Positions 1 through 6,017 of a stretch of 6,259 nucleotides of DNA are shown here, piece after piece (positions within the stretch are counted from its first letter, which is position 1; every line of letters starts with the position of its first letter). Source of the stretch: Sedimentisphaerales bacterium (GTDB lineage Bacteria > Planctomycetota > Phycisphaerae > Sedimentisphaerales > Anaerobacaceae); contig DAOVMB010000163.1 of NCBI GenBank assembly GCA_030630905.1, positions 1-6,259 of the forward strand, given 5' to 3'. The notes beneath the pieces are model-generated. The model made no database searches, was not told the origin of the DNA, and saw only the letters and a program-made list of their open reading frames with translations. Position numbers and translations under genes: made by a program.

Positions 1-419
1 CTGACCCCCACGGCCACGAGAATGACAGCGGCAACAATTTGTCCCAGTATCTTCTGGTAAGGTTTTATATCGAATATATCATCGACCAGACCGATGAAGC
101 AAGCAATCGCGCCGCCTGCAAGAACACCAAAAAGCCAGGTGAAAGTTGAAGGCAGATGTTGCCGGCCGTGGAGATAATAAATACCCGCAAGAACGCCGGC
201 GGTTAATCCGACAAGCATGCCTACGCCACCGAGATAGGCGACACTTGCTTTGTGAGTTTTTACGAGACGATCAGGCTTATCGACAATGCCGAACTTTATT
301 GCAATGTTCTTGCACAGCCACGTAGCAACGAATGCCGAGACAAATGAAAATACGAGCACAGGCCAGAATTGCAGGACCCAGCTTATGGGCCTTTCGGGAC
401 CTATGAGATTATCCAGCAT
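1..419 (-). CDS. WecA/TagO-type undecaprenyl-phosphate sugar-1-phosphate transferase (N-terminal part, cut by window edge)
   Basis: Only the first 139 codons are present; the gene runs off the left edge. Members of this glycosyltransferase family 4 are multi-pass inner-membrane proteins that move a sugar-1-phosphate, usually GlcNAc-1-P, from UDP-sugar to undecaprenyl phosphate to start O-antigen, teichoic acid or exopolysaccharide assembly. Visible here: a first membrane helix at about residues 14-36, the cytoplasmic motif VDKPDRLVKTHK (46-57) followed by YLGG (62-65), further helices at about 66-83 and 94-112, and the catalytic Asp pair in GLVDD (D113, D114), then DIKPYQKILGQ (117-127). The H...LGG spacing fits WecA/TagO/RfbF-like enzymes better than MraY, which carries a different motif there. 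The ATG at 419 has AAAGGA (427-432) seven bases upstream. The gene is divergent from the PglC-like gene at 558, which suggests a surface-glycan locus extending to the left. The sugar specificity cannot be told. Confidence 0.88.
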   Translation of the reverse strand, partial: MLDNLIGPERPISWVLQFWPVLVFSFVSAFVATWLCKNIAIKFGIVDKPDRLVKTHKASVAYLGGVGMLVGLTAGVLAGIYYLHGRQHLPSTFTWLFGVLAGGAIACFIGLVDDIFDIKPYQKILGQIVAAVILVAVGV

Positions 420-522
420 ATTCTTGTCCTTTATCTGAAGAATTCCCGAGCACGGAAGCACAAATAGATTTTCTTTAGTCTATCGGATGTCCTTGAACCT
501 GTCCAGGCCAATCACTCCAGCA

Positions 523-551
523 TTGACGTTAAGGTTGTATCCGTGTAAACT
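523..551 (+). promoter_or_regulatory. Candidate sigma70-type promoter of the monotopic phosphoglycosyltransferase gene
   Basis: TTGACG (523-528, five of six consensus bases) is followed after exactly 17 bp by TAAACT (546-551, four of six). The expected transcription start, about seven bases after the -10 box, falls on or next to the A of the ATG at 558. This is a motif match by eye; the vegetative sigma factor of this organism may have other preferences. Confidence 0.45.
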
Positions 552-557
552 ATTTGT

Positions 558-1175
558 ATGAGTTTTTTCAAGATTCTAAAACGCGGACTTGATATTATCA
601 TATCGTTATCGTCATTGATTCTTCTCTGGCCGATTTTGGTATTAATCGTCATAGCGATAAAGATTAGCAGCAAAGGGCCTGCCGTATTCAAACAACAAAG
701 GGCGGGCAAAAACGGCAATCCGTTCGTGTTTTACAAGTTTCGCACGATGACCATCGACGCTGACCCTTTTGGGCCAAGTCCGAAATCCGGCCGGGATCCC
801 AGGCTGACAAAAGCCGGACGAATTTTACGCGAATATTCCCTTGACGAACTGCCGCAATTGTTTAATATATTAAAGGGAGATATGAGCGTTGTCGGACCCC
901 GGCCGCTGTACCTTTCGCAGATAACTGAATGGAGCGGACGGCAGAAAAAACGGCTGCTTGTAAAGCCCGGTTTGACTGGTCTGGCACAAATATCCGGACG
1001 GGGAGAAATAACGCGTGAAGAAAAACTTGAACTCGATGTTAAATACGTGGAAACAGCAAGCTTCTCAGCCGATGTGAGGATCGTAGTGGCAACTATTGCC
1101 CACGTTTTCAGCCGAAAGGGAATCTATGAAAAAAGATACTCGCAAACCGAATCCACCCGAGGTATGAAACCTTGA
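558..1175 (+). CDS. Monotopic phosphoglycosyltransferase (PglC/WcaJ-type bacterial sugar transferase), small form
   Basis: The 205-residue protein is a complete minimal 'bacterial sugar transferase' domain, without the extra N-terminal membrane helices of long WcaJ/WbaP proteins. Such enzymes transfer a sugar-1-phosphate from a UDP-sugar to undecaprenyl phosphate at the inner membrane and so begin a glycan. Seen in order: KRGLDIII (8-15) leading into a single hydrophobic segment (about 11-34) with a Pro at 25, as expected for the re-entrant helix; QQRAGKNG (46-53); KFRTM (60-64); the catalytic Asp-Glu pair in SLDELPQL (D96, E97); GDMSVVGPRP (107-116); and KPGLTGLAQISG (136-147). All key residues look intact. 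The ATG at 558 gives the normal family N-terminus but has no Shine-Dalgarno upstream; the promoter placement suggests a leaderless message. The KamA-family gene follows at once and may be co-transcribed. The sugar is unknown. Confidence 0.93.
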   Translation: MSFFKILKRGLDIIISLSSLILLWPILVLIVIAIKISSKGPAVFKQQRAGKNGNPFVFYKFRTMTIDADPFGPSPKSGRDPRLTKAGRILREYSLDELPQLFNILKGDMSVVGPRPLYLSQITEWSGRQKKRLLVKPGLTGLAQISGRGEITREEKLELDVKYVETASFSADVRIVVATIAHVFSRKGIYEKRYSQTESTRGMKP

Positions 1176-1198
1176 ATACGCGATACATGCCGAGTATC

Positions 1199-1203
1199 AA
1201 GGA
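1199..1203 (+). promoter_or_regulatory. Ribosome binding site deciding the KamA-family start
   Basis: AAGGA lies ten bases before the ATG at 1214 and favours that start. The same frame is open further upstream, to an ATG at 1187 with no clear ribosome binding site and to a TTG at 1172 that would overlap the preceding stop (TTGA) with only a weak GAGG at 1159-1162. Confidence 0.5.
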
Positions 1204-1213
1204 CGAGAATAAC

Positions 1214-2335
1214 ATGAAATATCTGACAAAAATAGAACAGTTGGAGCACTTAAGTCCTGCCGAAAAAGCCGAACTCAAGCAGGTGACCGACGAGTTTGCT
1301 TTTCGCAGCAACGACTATTATTTGTCGCTTATCGATTGGGACGACCCTGACGATCCGATCCGAAGGCTGATCATCCCCAACCTGCAGGAGCTTGACGAAT
1401 GGGGCCGGCTTGATCCGTCGGACGAGAAAACCTATTGCGTGATGCCCGGGCTCGAGCATAAATATCCTTCCACGGTGCTTCTGCTGGTTAGTAATGTGTG
1501 CGACGGGATCTGCCGGTACTGTTTCCGTAAGCGCGTCTTCATCAACCCGCAGAACGAATACCTGCGAGACCTTCCGGCGGCGATACAATACATAAAGCAG
1601 CATCACGAGATTACCAATGTGCTTTTGACCGGAGGCGATCCGCTTGTACTCAAACCTTCAAAACTTGAGAATATTATCCGGGAACTGAGGAACATCGAAC
1701 ACGTACAGATAATTCGTATCGGGACAAAGATACCGGCGTTCAATCCCTCTCGGATCGTCGGAGATCCCGCTCTGCCCGAGATAATAAAAAAGTACAGCAC
1801 CGAGCAGAAGAGAATATATATCATGACTCACTTCATCCACCCGCGGGAATTGACAGATATTGCGGTCAAGGCGGTCGGCCTGCTGCAGAAAGCCGGCGCG
1901 CTGATAGCCAACCAGATGCCGCTCATAAGAGGCGTCAATGATAAACCCGAGGTCATGGCGGAACTGCTGGCCAAATTGTCCTTTATTGGTGCGGTTCCCT
2001 ACTATATTTTCCAGTGTCGCCCTGCACTGGGCAATAAAGCCTATACGGTCCCTATCGAGCAGGGGTACGAAATTGTGGAGCAGGCAAAAGCCTTTGTCTC
2101 CGGCCTGGCAAAACGCGTCCGGTTTGTCATGTCACACTCGACCGGCAAGATCGAAATCGTCGGCAGGACGGAAGACTTTGTCTATTTCAAATATCACAGG
2201 GCCGCCGAAGATGCCGACAGCGGACGGTTCTTGATATTCGAGAGTAATCCGGACGCTTATTGGCTCGACGATTATGCGGAAATGATCAGGGAATATCCGA
2301 TCGACTTGCCCTACAGATCTTACGGGCCGCAATAA
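1214..2335 (+). CDS. KamA-family radical SAM protein (lysine 2,3-aminomutase-like, substrate uncertain)
   Basis: The 373-residue protein belongs to the PLP- and S-adenosylmethionine-dependent aminomutases, which shift an amino group from C2 to C3 of an amino acid using a [4Fe-4S] cluster. The cluster motif is CDGICRYC (C96, C100, C103). LTGGDP, at about residues 139-144, matches the family's glycine-rich SAM-binding segment; RIGTKIPAFNP and THFIHPRE are further family motifs. K312 in STGKIEIVG sits where the PLP-binding lysine is expected. At the places where clostridial lysine 2,3-aminomutase has its two lysine-binding aspartates (D293 and D330), this protein has R269 (FQCRPALG) and a Ser/His (S307-H308), so L-lysine is doubtful. 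The C-terminal zinc-binding cysteines of the clostridial enzyme are also absent. I chose the ATG at 1214 for its AAGGA; a TTG at 1172 would add 14 residues and overlap the upstream stop. No lysine-fermentation or EF-P gene is nearby. Family assignment is firm, substrate is not. Confidence 0.88.
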   Translation: MKYLTKIEQLEHLSPAEKAELKQVTDEFAFRSNDYYLSLIDWDDPDDPIRRLIIPNLQELDEWGRLDPSDEKTYCVMPGLEHKYPSTVLLLVSNVCDGICRYCFRKRVFINPQNEYLRDLPAAIQYIKQHHEITNVLLTGGDPLVLKPSKLENIIRELRNIEHVQIIRIGTKIPAFNPSRIVGDPALPEIIKKYSTEQKRIYIMTHFIHPRELTDIAVKAVGLLQKAGALIANQMPLIRGVNDKPEVMAELLAKLSFIGAVPYYIFQCRPALGNKAYTVPIEQGYEIVEQAKAFVSGLAKRVRFVMSHSTGKIEIVGRTEDFVYFKYHRAAEDADSGRFLIFESNPDAYWLDDYAEMIREYPIDLPYRSYGPQ

Positions 2336-2339
2336 TATT

Positions 2340-3884
2340 TTAGCTCCCTGCTCCCACATTGGAAACGATGGTCCGGGCTACAATCGCCCAATCTGAGCGA
2401 CGAGGAGCTTTGAAGGTTTGGTGGGGCTTGGCTCTCAAGCCAGCAATTTCGATTTCCTCATAACGCCCGCAGGTATCCACCGCGATTCCTTGAATCGGCT
2501 CTTTCAATCCACTTAGATCCATCCGGACCGAGCCGGCGTCCTCCTTGTAGAAAACGAGCAGCTCACCCGGGACCTTGAGGCACACGCCGTCGGCAAGACT
2601 GTTGTCACGCACTAATTCTTTCCGGAACCGGTCATTCCAAAACCGCGACCAGGTGAGAATTTGGTCCTTGTTGGGAAATGGATGTGACATACCGTCCGTG
2701 CGCGGATCCAACAGGTTACCCCAGATGTTTGCCGCTCCGCCGGCCATCGTCGAGTGCCACAGGCCCCGGCGGATCATGTCAAAATCATAATCCTTCTTCG
2801 GATAAACGTTCTTTCGAACGCGGAAGCGGTCCTCCAGAAACGTGGGTTTGTCGGGGTACTGGTTTATAGCCTTGACGTAGACGTCGTAATCGGGTCGATG
2901 CTGCTGGTAAGAAGAATAATCCAGACCGTCGTATATCTGGGTAAGGTCCGGTGCTCGCCCACCGAGAAAATGGAACCAGCCGAGATGGCGGTGCATATAT
3001 TCGTGCCAGGCGCGCAGGTCGTTTTCCTTCACCCACTCCTGTAGATCGAAGCCGTAGCCCATTGACCAACCGGGTAGCGGACCGAGCCGGGCGCAGATGT
3101 ACCGCTGCAACCGGCGATCCACCTCGCTGTTGAGACCCCACTTTTTCGGCGTCATTCTGCGTTGCTCATCGCCCCAGGCCCAGATGTGCACGATGCCGCC
3201 CGCCGCATGGACCTTCCGGATGAGCAATTCAAGCACCTCAAACGTGCGCGGATCGGGATTTGGAGAGGAGGAGGCGATTTCGTTATAGCGGAGCTTCTCA
3301 AGGTCGAACCAGCGGCAGACAACGGTGAGGTGAAAACCATTGAAGCCGTGCTCGACGAAGAACGTGTGAATATCGGCATCAATGCGATCCGGATTCCGGT
3401 ACAGCGTTAGTGGATCACAGTACATCACATATTGCGGCACGAAAGCCCGGTCGATTCCCAGTCGTCCCCACTTGCTGCCGTAGTTCGTCATGAAACCCGC
3501 CACGCCGGGATTCGGACGGATTTCGAGCTTTCCTCTCAAGCCGTTCAACTCAGGATCGGTGCTTTTGGTGACAAAGCTCCACTGCCCTATGTGTATCCCC
3601 GTGAAGCGCAGTTTCCAGGCGTCGTCGCCATCGTAGAAAAGTTCCGTCCGGATTTTCTCGCCGCCGGGTGCGTGAGTGAAAGTCGCTTGGGCGACGAGGT
3701 CAAACGGATTGCCGGTGCAGCTTGGATTTTGGAACGTCCACGTCACCGGCTCCCAGAGCTTCGCTTCTTCTATCGGCGACGCCGAGGCAGGCGCGAATCC
3801 CATCAAGATAAGAAGAAGCCAGATGACTTGTGTCGTGTAACTGCAAGCGAGAGAAGATCGCTTAGAGTTGATTGTGTTTTGCAT
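2340..3884 (-). CDS. Secreted DUF5060-containing glycoside hydrolase-like protein
   Basis: The 514-residue protein starts with a long signal peptide: a basic n-region, a hydrophobic core at about 19-30, and APASAS (31-36) as a likely signal peptidase I site. Next comes a DUF5060 beta-domain (about 43-122, with WEPVTWTF and the RFTGIHIGQWSF segment). A TIM-barrel glycosidase-like domain spans about 138-425; candidate catalytic acids are E283 in FDLQEW and E351 in KPTFLED, the latter placed like a clan-A beta-7 nucleophile. A small beta-sandwich (about 428-505, VPGELLVFYKEDAGSVRMDL) closes it, as in many DUF5060/DUF4038 proteins. These families act on plant or algal polysaccharide side chains and glycosides, but the substrate here cannot be read. 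The ATG at 3884 has AAAGGAA (3890-3896) five bases upstream. It is the last gene of the minus-strand operon. Its stop codon is 4 bp from the stop of the converging KamA-family gene. Confidence 0.85.
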   Translation of the reverse strand: MQNTINSKRSSLACSYTTQVIWLLLILMGFAPASASPIEEAKLWEPVTWTFQNPSCTGNPFDLVAQATFTHAPGGEKIRTELFYDGDDAWKLRFTGIHIGQWSFVTKSTDPELNGLRGKLEIRPNPGVAGFMTNYGSKWGRLGIDRAFVPQYVMYCDPLTLYRNPDRIDADIHTFFVEHGFNGFHLTVVCRWFDLEKLRYNEIASSSPNPDPRTFEVLELLIRKVHAAGGIVHIWAWGDEQRRMTPKKWGLNSEVDRRLQRYICARLGPLPGWSMGYGFDLQEWVKENDLRAWHEYMHRHLGWFHFLGGRAPDLTQIYDGLDYSSYQQHRPDYDVYVKAINQYPDKPTFLEDRFRVRKNVYPKKDYDFDMIRRGLWHSTMAGGAANIWGNLLDPRTDGMSHPFPNKDQILTWSRFWNDRFRKELVRDNSLADGVCLKVPGELLVFYKEDAGSVRMDLSGLKEPIQGIAVDTCGRYEEIEIAGLRAKPHQTFKAPRRSDWAIVARTIVSNVGAGS

Positions 3885-3913
3885 AAACGTTCCTTTCTTG
3901 CACCGTATCCTAT

Positions 3914-4033
3914 TTAGTTCGATACGCGGATCTCAGGTCGCTCTGCACTCTTCGAGCCGAGCGTTTGCCAAAACTCTCGTATATATTCCGACCAGACATC
4001 AGGTTTCATATATTCACCCCGGCCGCGGGCCTA
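3914..4033 (-). other. In-frame open continuation of the glycosidase-like gene beyond its TAG stop
   Basis: After the TAG at 4033-4031 the same frame stays open for 38 codons and ends at a TAA (3916-3914). The translation reads like a natural C-terminus: YMKPDVWSEYIREFW followed by QTLGSKSAERPEIRVSN, with Trp/Tyr/Glu-rich composition and normal codons. With the TAG read through, the product would be 405 residues and the next gene would begin 29 bp downstream, in keeping with the tight packing of the operon. Changing one base (TGG to TAG) would explain it. Alternatives are a sequencing error, true amber readthrough, or chance; a separate 31-residue ORF from the ATG at 4009, with GGGGTG upstream, is also possible but less likely. 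Confidence 0.6.
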
Positions 4034-5131
4034 GGCCATTTTGAAGTAAATGCCGAATCCGCCGCTATTATGTACCGTCCACAGTGCATCCCGGGCTGCG
4101 GTCCTCGGCCCGCCCCCCTGGGTGCCAGTCTTAGAATCGGCCCAGGGCGACGTTGGGTCGGCATAGGGATAGCCGTAATTGAAGTAGAGTTTTCCGACCG
4201 GCTTGCGATACTTTTCCCACGCTTCGGCGATCGTTCGTCTTATGCCCTTATCTCCATCCGGCACGTTGACCTGACGCCCGTCGTACACTGTGTGGTAGCA
4301 GTACACGTCAATCAAGTCCACCGCCGGGTCGTTCGCGAGCCGGTCAAGCACCTCCGACGCACCAGATATGCACACCAGCATTTTCCGGCCGGTTTTGCGC
4401 TCGTGCTCCTCGAAAAGACGCAGCCAGTAATTGAAATATGACGTGGGCGCCCGCTTTGTCTCGCCGAAAGGATGTAAGATGAAATGGGTATCCTTGATCG
4501 TCTCCAGAAGTTTGCGAACGTACGCTTCCTGGTATTTCAGGGCCAGCTTATTCTCGAAATACTCAGGAATAGCATCACGTTCTGGCAATCCCAGGTCGTT
4601 AATATTGTTTTGTGGATGAAACGGATGACCGCGCCAATGCAGCGGATGGTCGATCGCGTGCTCACTAAAGATCCCCACGACCGGCACGATACCGCGCTCG
4701 CCGATCAGTTTGAGTCGGCCGCGCAATAGATCGAAATAGGCCGGATCAAATTGATCAAGATCGAAACGAGGACCTCCCCAGGTGGTTTGCCCCTGGCCAA
4801 TGCGTTTCCAGGGATAGCGCGGCGGGCAAAATAACTCCTCCCGCCCCTTGCGAACGTTCACCATGTTGTTCCAGGCTCCCCAGTAAATCACTCCCAAATC
4901 ACCCATGACCAGGTTCATGCCGGAAGGAACCATCATGACATCGAGGATCTTGCCAATGTCTTCCGTTGTTCGCCCTCTGGCGAATTCGTAGCTCATCTGG
5001 CCGACGAGGAAGGTGGGCCGGTCGTTGATGGCAACGTATCGACCCTGCACAGACAAGGACTTGATCGGTTCTCTCGGCGGAAGCTGGCTGGTCGCTACTG
5101 TCAGTATCAAGGCTAAGAATACGTCGATCAT
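4031..5131 (-). CDS. Secreted TIM-barrel glycosidase-like protein (DUF4038/apiosidase-like), possibly shortened by an in-frame TAG
   Basis: This 366-residue protein begins with a short hydrophobic signal (MIDVFLALILTVATS) and continues as a cellulase-like TIM barrel. Recognisable pieces are FLVGQMSYEF (41-50), FDLDQFDPAYFDLL (123-136), ERGIVPVVGIFSEH (145-158), the PFHPQNNIN segment (170-178), YQEAYVRKLLETIKDTHFI (200-218) and HPFGE (220-224), where E224 is a candidate acid/base. The beta-7 region, GKLYFNYGYPY (313-323), has no obvious Glu nucleophile, so hydrolase activity is uncertain. The ATG at 5131 overlaps the VanZ stop as ATGA and has AGGA (5139-5142) seven bases upstream. The frame is open back to an ATG at 5362, but that stretch is the antiparallel-free shadow of VanZ coding and lacks a signal peptide at its start. 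The stop is a TAG, followed by a coding-like tail to 3914, so the intact gene is probably 3914-5131. The substrate is unknown. Confidence 0.75.
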   Translation of the reverse strand: MIDVFLALILTVATSQLPPREPIKSLSVQGRYVAINDRPTFLVGQMSYEFARGRTTEDIGKILDVMMVPSGMNLVMGDLGVIYWGAWNNMVNVRKGREELFCPPRYPWKRIGQGQTTWGGPRFDLDQFDPAYFDLLRGRLKLIGERGIVPVVGIFSEHAIDHPLHWRGHPFHPQNNINDLGLPERDAIPEYFENKLALKYQEAYVRKLLETIKDTHFILHPFGETKRAPTSYFNYWLRLFEEHERKTGRKMLVCISGASEVLDRLANDPAVDLIDVYCYHTVYDGRQVNVPDGDKGIRRTIAEAWEKYRKPVGKLYFNYGYPYADPTSPWADSKTGTQGGGPRTAARDALWTVHNSGGFGIYFKMA

Positions 5132-5862
5132 CTTGCTGTCCTGCGAAATAACGGCACCAGGCAAACCGCGACAACCACAACTCCGATTCCCGCAGCAGAA
5201 ATGAGCATATCCCGCACGATAAACGTCCGATTGAGAATCACGGAAGCCAGTTTCACAGTCAATAGCAGGAAAGCCGGCACCGCCAACGCGAGAATCACCC
5301 ATTTTATCGTGATCCGTTGCAGGCGGAGTCTCGGCAAATAATGCTCCAGACATTGGAGCCAAAGCGTAGTCAAAACCGCATAGGCAAACAGATAGAAAAA
5401 CGCACTCATGACAGGGAGTAAGTCGGCCACGTTTGCTCGTGCGACATTAGTGATACCGAAGATGAAAATGGCGGCCACAAAAAGCGCCGCCAGCCAAAAC
5501 GTAAGAAATGAGGAAAGAATTAAGCCTGCAAGCGCACCCGCCAGGTCCATGAAAAAATCCCGAACATCACAGCTACGCCCCGCCACATAGCTCTGAAGCC
5601 ACTCGTCAAGAATCCCATACACAAGTATCACAAATAACACCAACCAGGGCGAGGCCCGGCGCCATTTCACTTTTCGATCGCCACTGACAGTGGACCAAAT
5701 CAAAAAAGTCAGAATCAAATACGCCAGAAAATGAAGGCTCTTATCTGAGACATCGGCCTCCTGAACGACATGCGGGATTGGGATGTGTGCAAGTATAAAC
5801 AGCGCCGGCCAGTAAAGAGCCAATACGCATGCCGCTATCTTCTGTTGGTACGATAAAGTCAT
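5128..5862 (-). CDS. VanZ-like membrane protein with C-terminal helical extension
   Basis: The 244-residue integral membrane protein has about seven hydrophobic segments (roughly 8-28, 44-60, 72-86, 104-138, 153-170, 186-208 and 217-238). The first half is a VanZ-like domain: SDKSLHFLAY (39-48) with D40, H44 and Y48, then YGILDEWLQ (82-90) with E87 and Q90, GRSCDVRD (95-102) and DLAGALAG (106-113), matching the conserved acidic and polar positions of the family. VanZ gives low-level teicoplanin resistance in enterococci, but most homologues have no known function and occur in many surface-glycan and sorting contexts. The second half (about 125-244) adds three or more helices I do not recognise. 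The start is the ATG at 5862, with AGGTGG five bases upstream; a GTG at 5871 in the same frame lies inside that site. It heads the minus-strand operon and is translationally coupled by a 4-bp overlap to the glycosidase-like gene. Confidence 0.82.
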   Translation of the reverse strand: MTLSYQQKIAACVLALYWPALFILAHIPIPHVVQEADVSDKSLHFLAYLILTFLIWSTVSGDRKVKWRRASPWLVLFVILVYGILDEWLQSYVAGRSCDVRDFFMDLAGALAGLILSSFLTFWLAALFVAAIFIFGITNVARANVADLLPVMSAFFYLFAYAVLTTLWLQCLEHYLPRLRLQRITIKWVILALAVPAFLLLTVKLASVILNRTFIVRDMLISAAGIGVVVVAVCLVPLFRRTAR

Positions 5863-5867
5863 TGAAA

Positions 5868-5873
5868 CCACCT
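5868..5873 (-). promoter_or_regulatory. Ribosome binding site deciding the VanZ-like start
   Basis: AGGTGG on the minus strand lies five bases before the ATG at 5862. Because the alternative GTG (5871-5869) is part of this site, the ATG is the better start. Confidence 0.6.
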
Positions 5874-5953
5874 ATAAGAGCAACCGATGCGAGGAAAAAT
5901 ATACGAAGTTATGCCCTAAAAAGAAAGTTTAATCTGGGAAATCCGGAATTGAG

Positions 5954-5981
5954 TGTATAATATAAATATACAGATTGTAAA
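5954..5981 (-). promoter_or_regulatory. Candidate promoter of the VanZ-glycosidase operon
   Basis: On the minus strand TTTACA (5981-5976, five of six -35 bases) is followed after 16 bp by TATACA (5959-5954, four of six -10 bases). It would give a leader of about 85 bases before the VanZ ATG. It is a motif match only, in AT-rich DNA where such matches arise easily. Confidence 0.35.
5956..5961 (+). promoter_or_regulatory. Candidate -10 box of the nitroreductase gene
   Basis: A perfect TATAAT lies 57 bp before the nitroreductase ATG in an AT-rich stretch. No good -35 is present: CTGGGA (5934-5939) at 16 bp matches only three bases. It overlaps the opposite-strand -10 candidate, so the two promoters may compete. 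Confidence 0.35.
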
Positions 5982-6017
5982 CTTCCGCTTAAAAACTTAT
6001 TTTGGAGGATTAAGAAA

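Noticed and set aside
1172..1213. TTG start of the KamA-like gene with a TTGA overlap to the upstream stop.
   Set aside because: The ATG at 1214 has a better ribosome binding site and gives the usual family N-terminus (KYLTKIEQL), though the TTG cannot be ruled out.
1250..1606. Minus-strand open frame of 118 codons opposite the KamA-like gene.
   Set aside because: It is antisense to a strongly conserved family sequence and shows no recognisable motif.
2785..3141. Second minus-strand frame of 118 codons inside the DUF5060 gene.
   Set aside because: It is an out-of-frame shadow, rich in Arg and Pro, inside a clear domain of the real gene.
3432..3917. Plus-strand open frame of 161 codons opposite the DUF5060 gene.
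   Set aside because: It is Arg/Pro-rich, matches no known fold by eye, and lies antisense to a well-supported gene.
3965..4441. Plus-strand open frame of 158 codons across the TAG region.
   Set aside because: It is a shadow of the minus-strand glycosidase-like gene; composition is atypical and no ribosome binding site is evident.
4031..5362. Longer version of the glycosidase-like gene starting at the ATG at 5362.
   Set aside because: The added 77 residues overlap VanZ coding in another frame and are unlike a protein N-terminus, whereas the ATG at 5131 has a ribosome binding site, an ATGA overlap and a signal peptide.
5951..5970. AT-rich run considered as a replication or integration site.
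   Set aside because: It is short, lacks repeated DnaA boxes or flanking direct repeats, and is better explained as promoter DNA.
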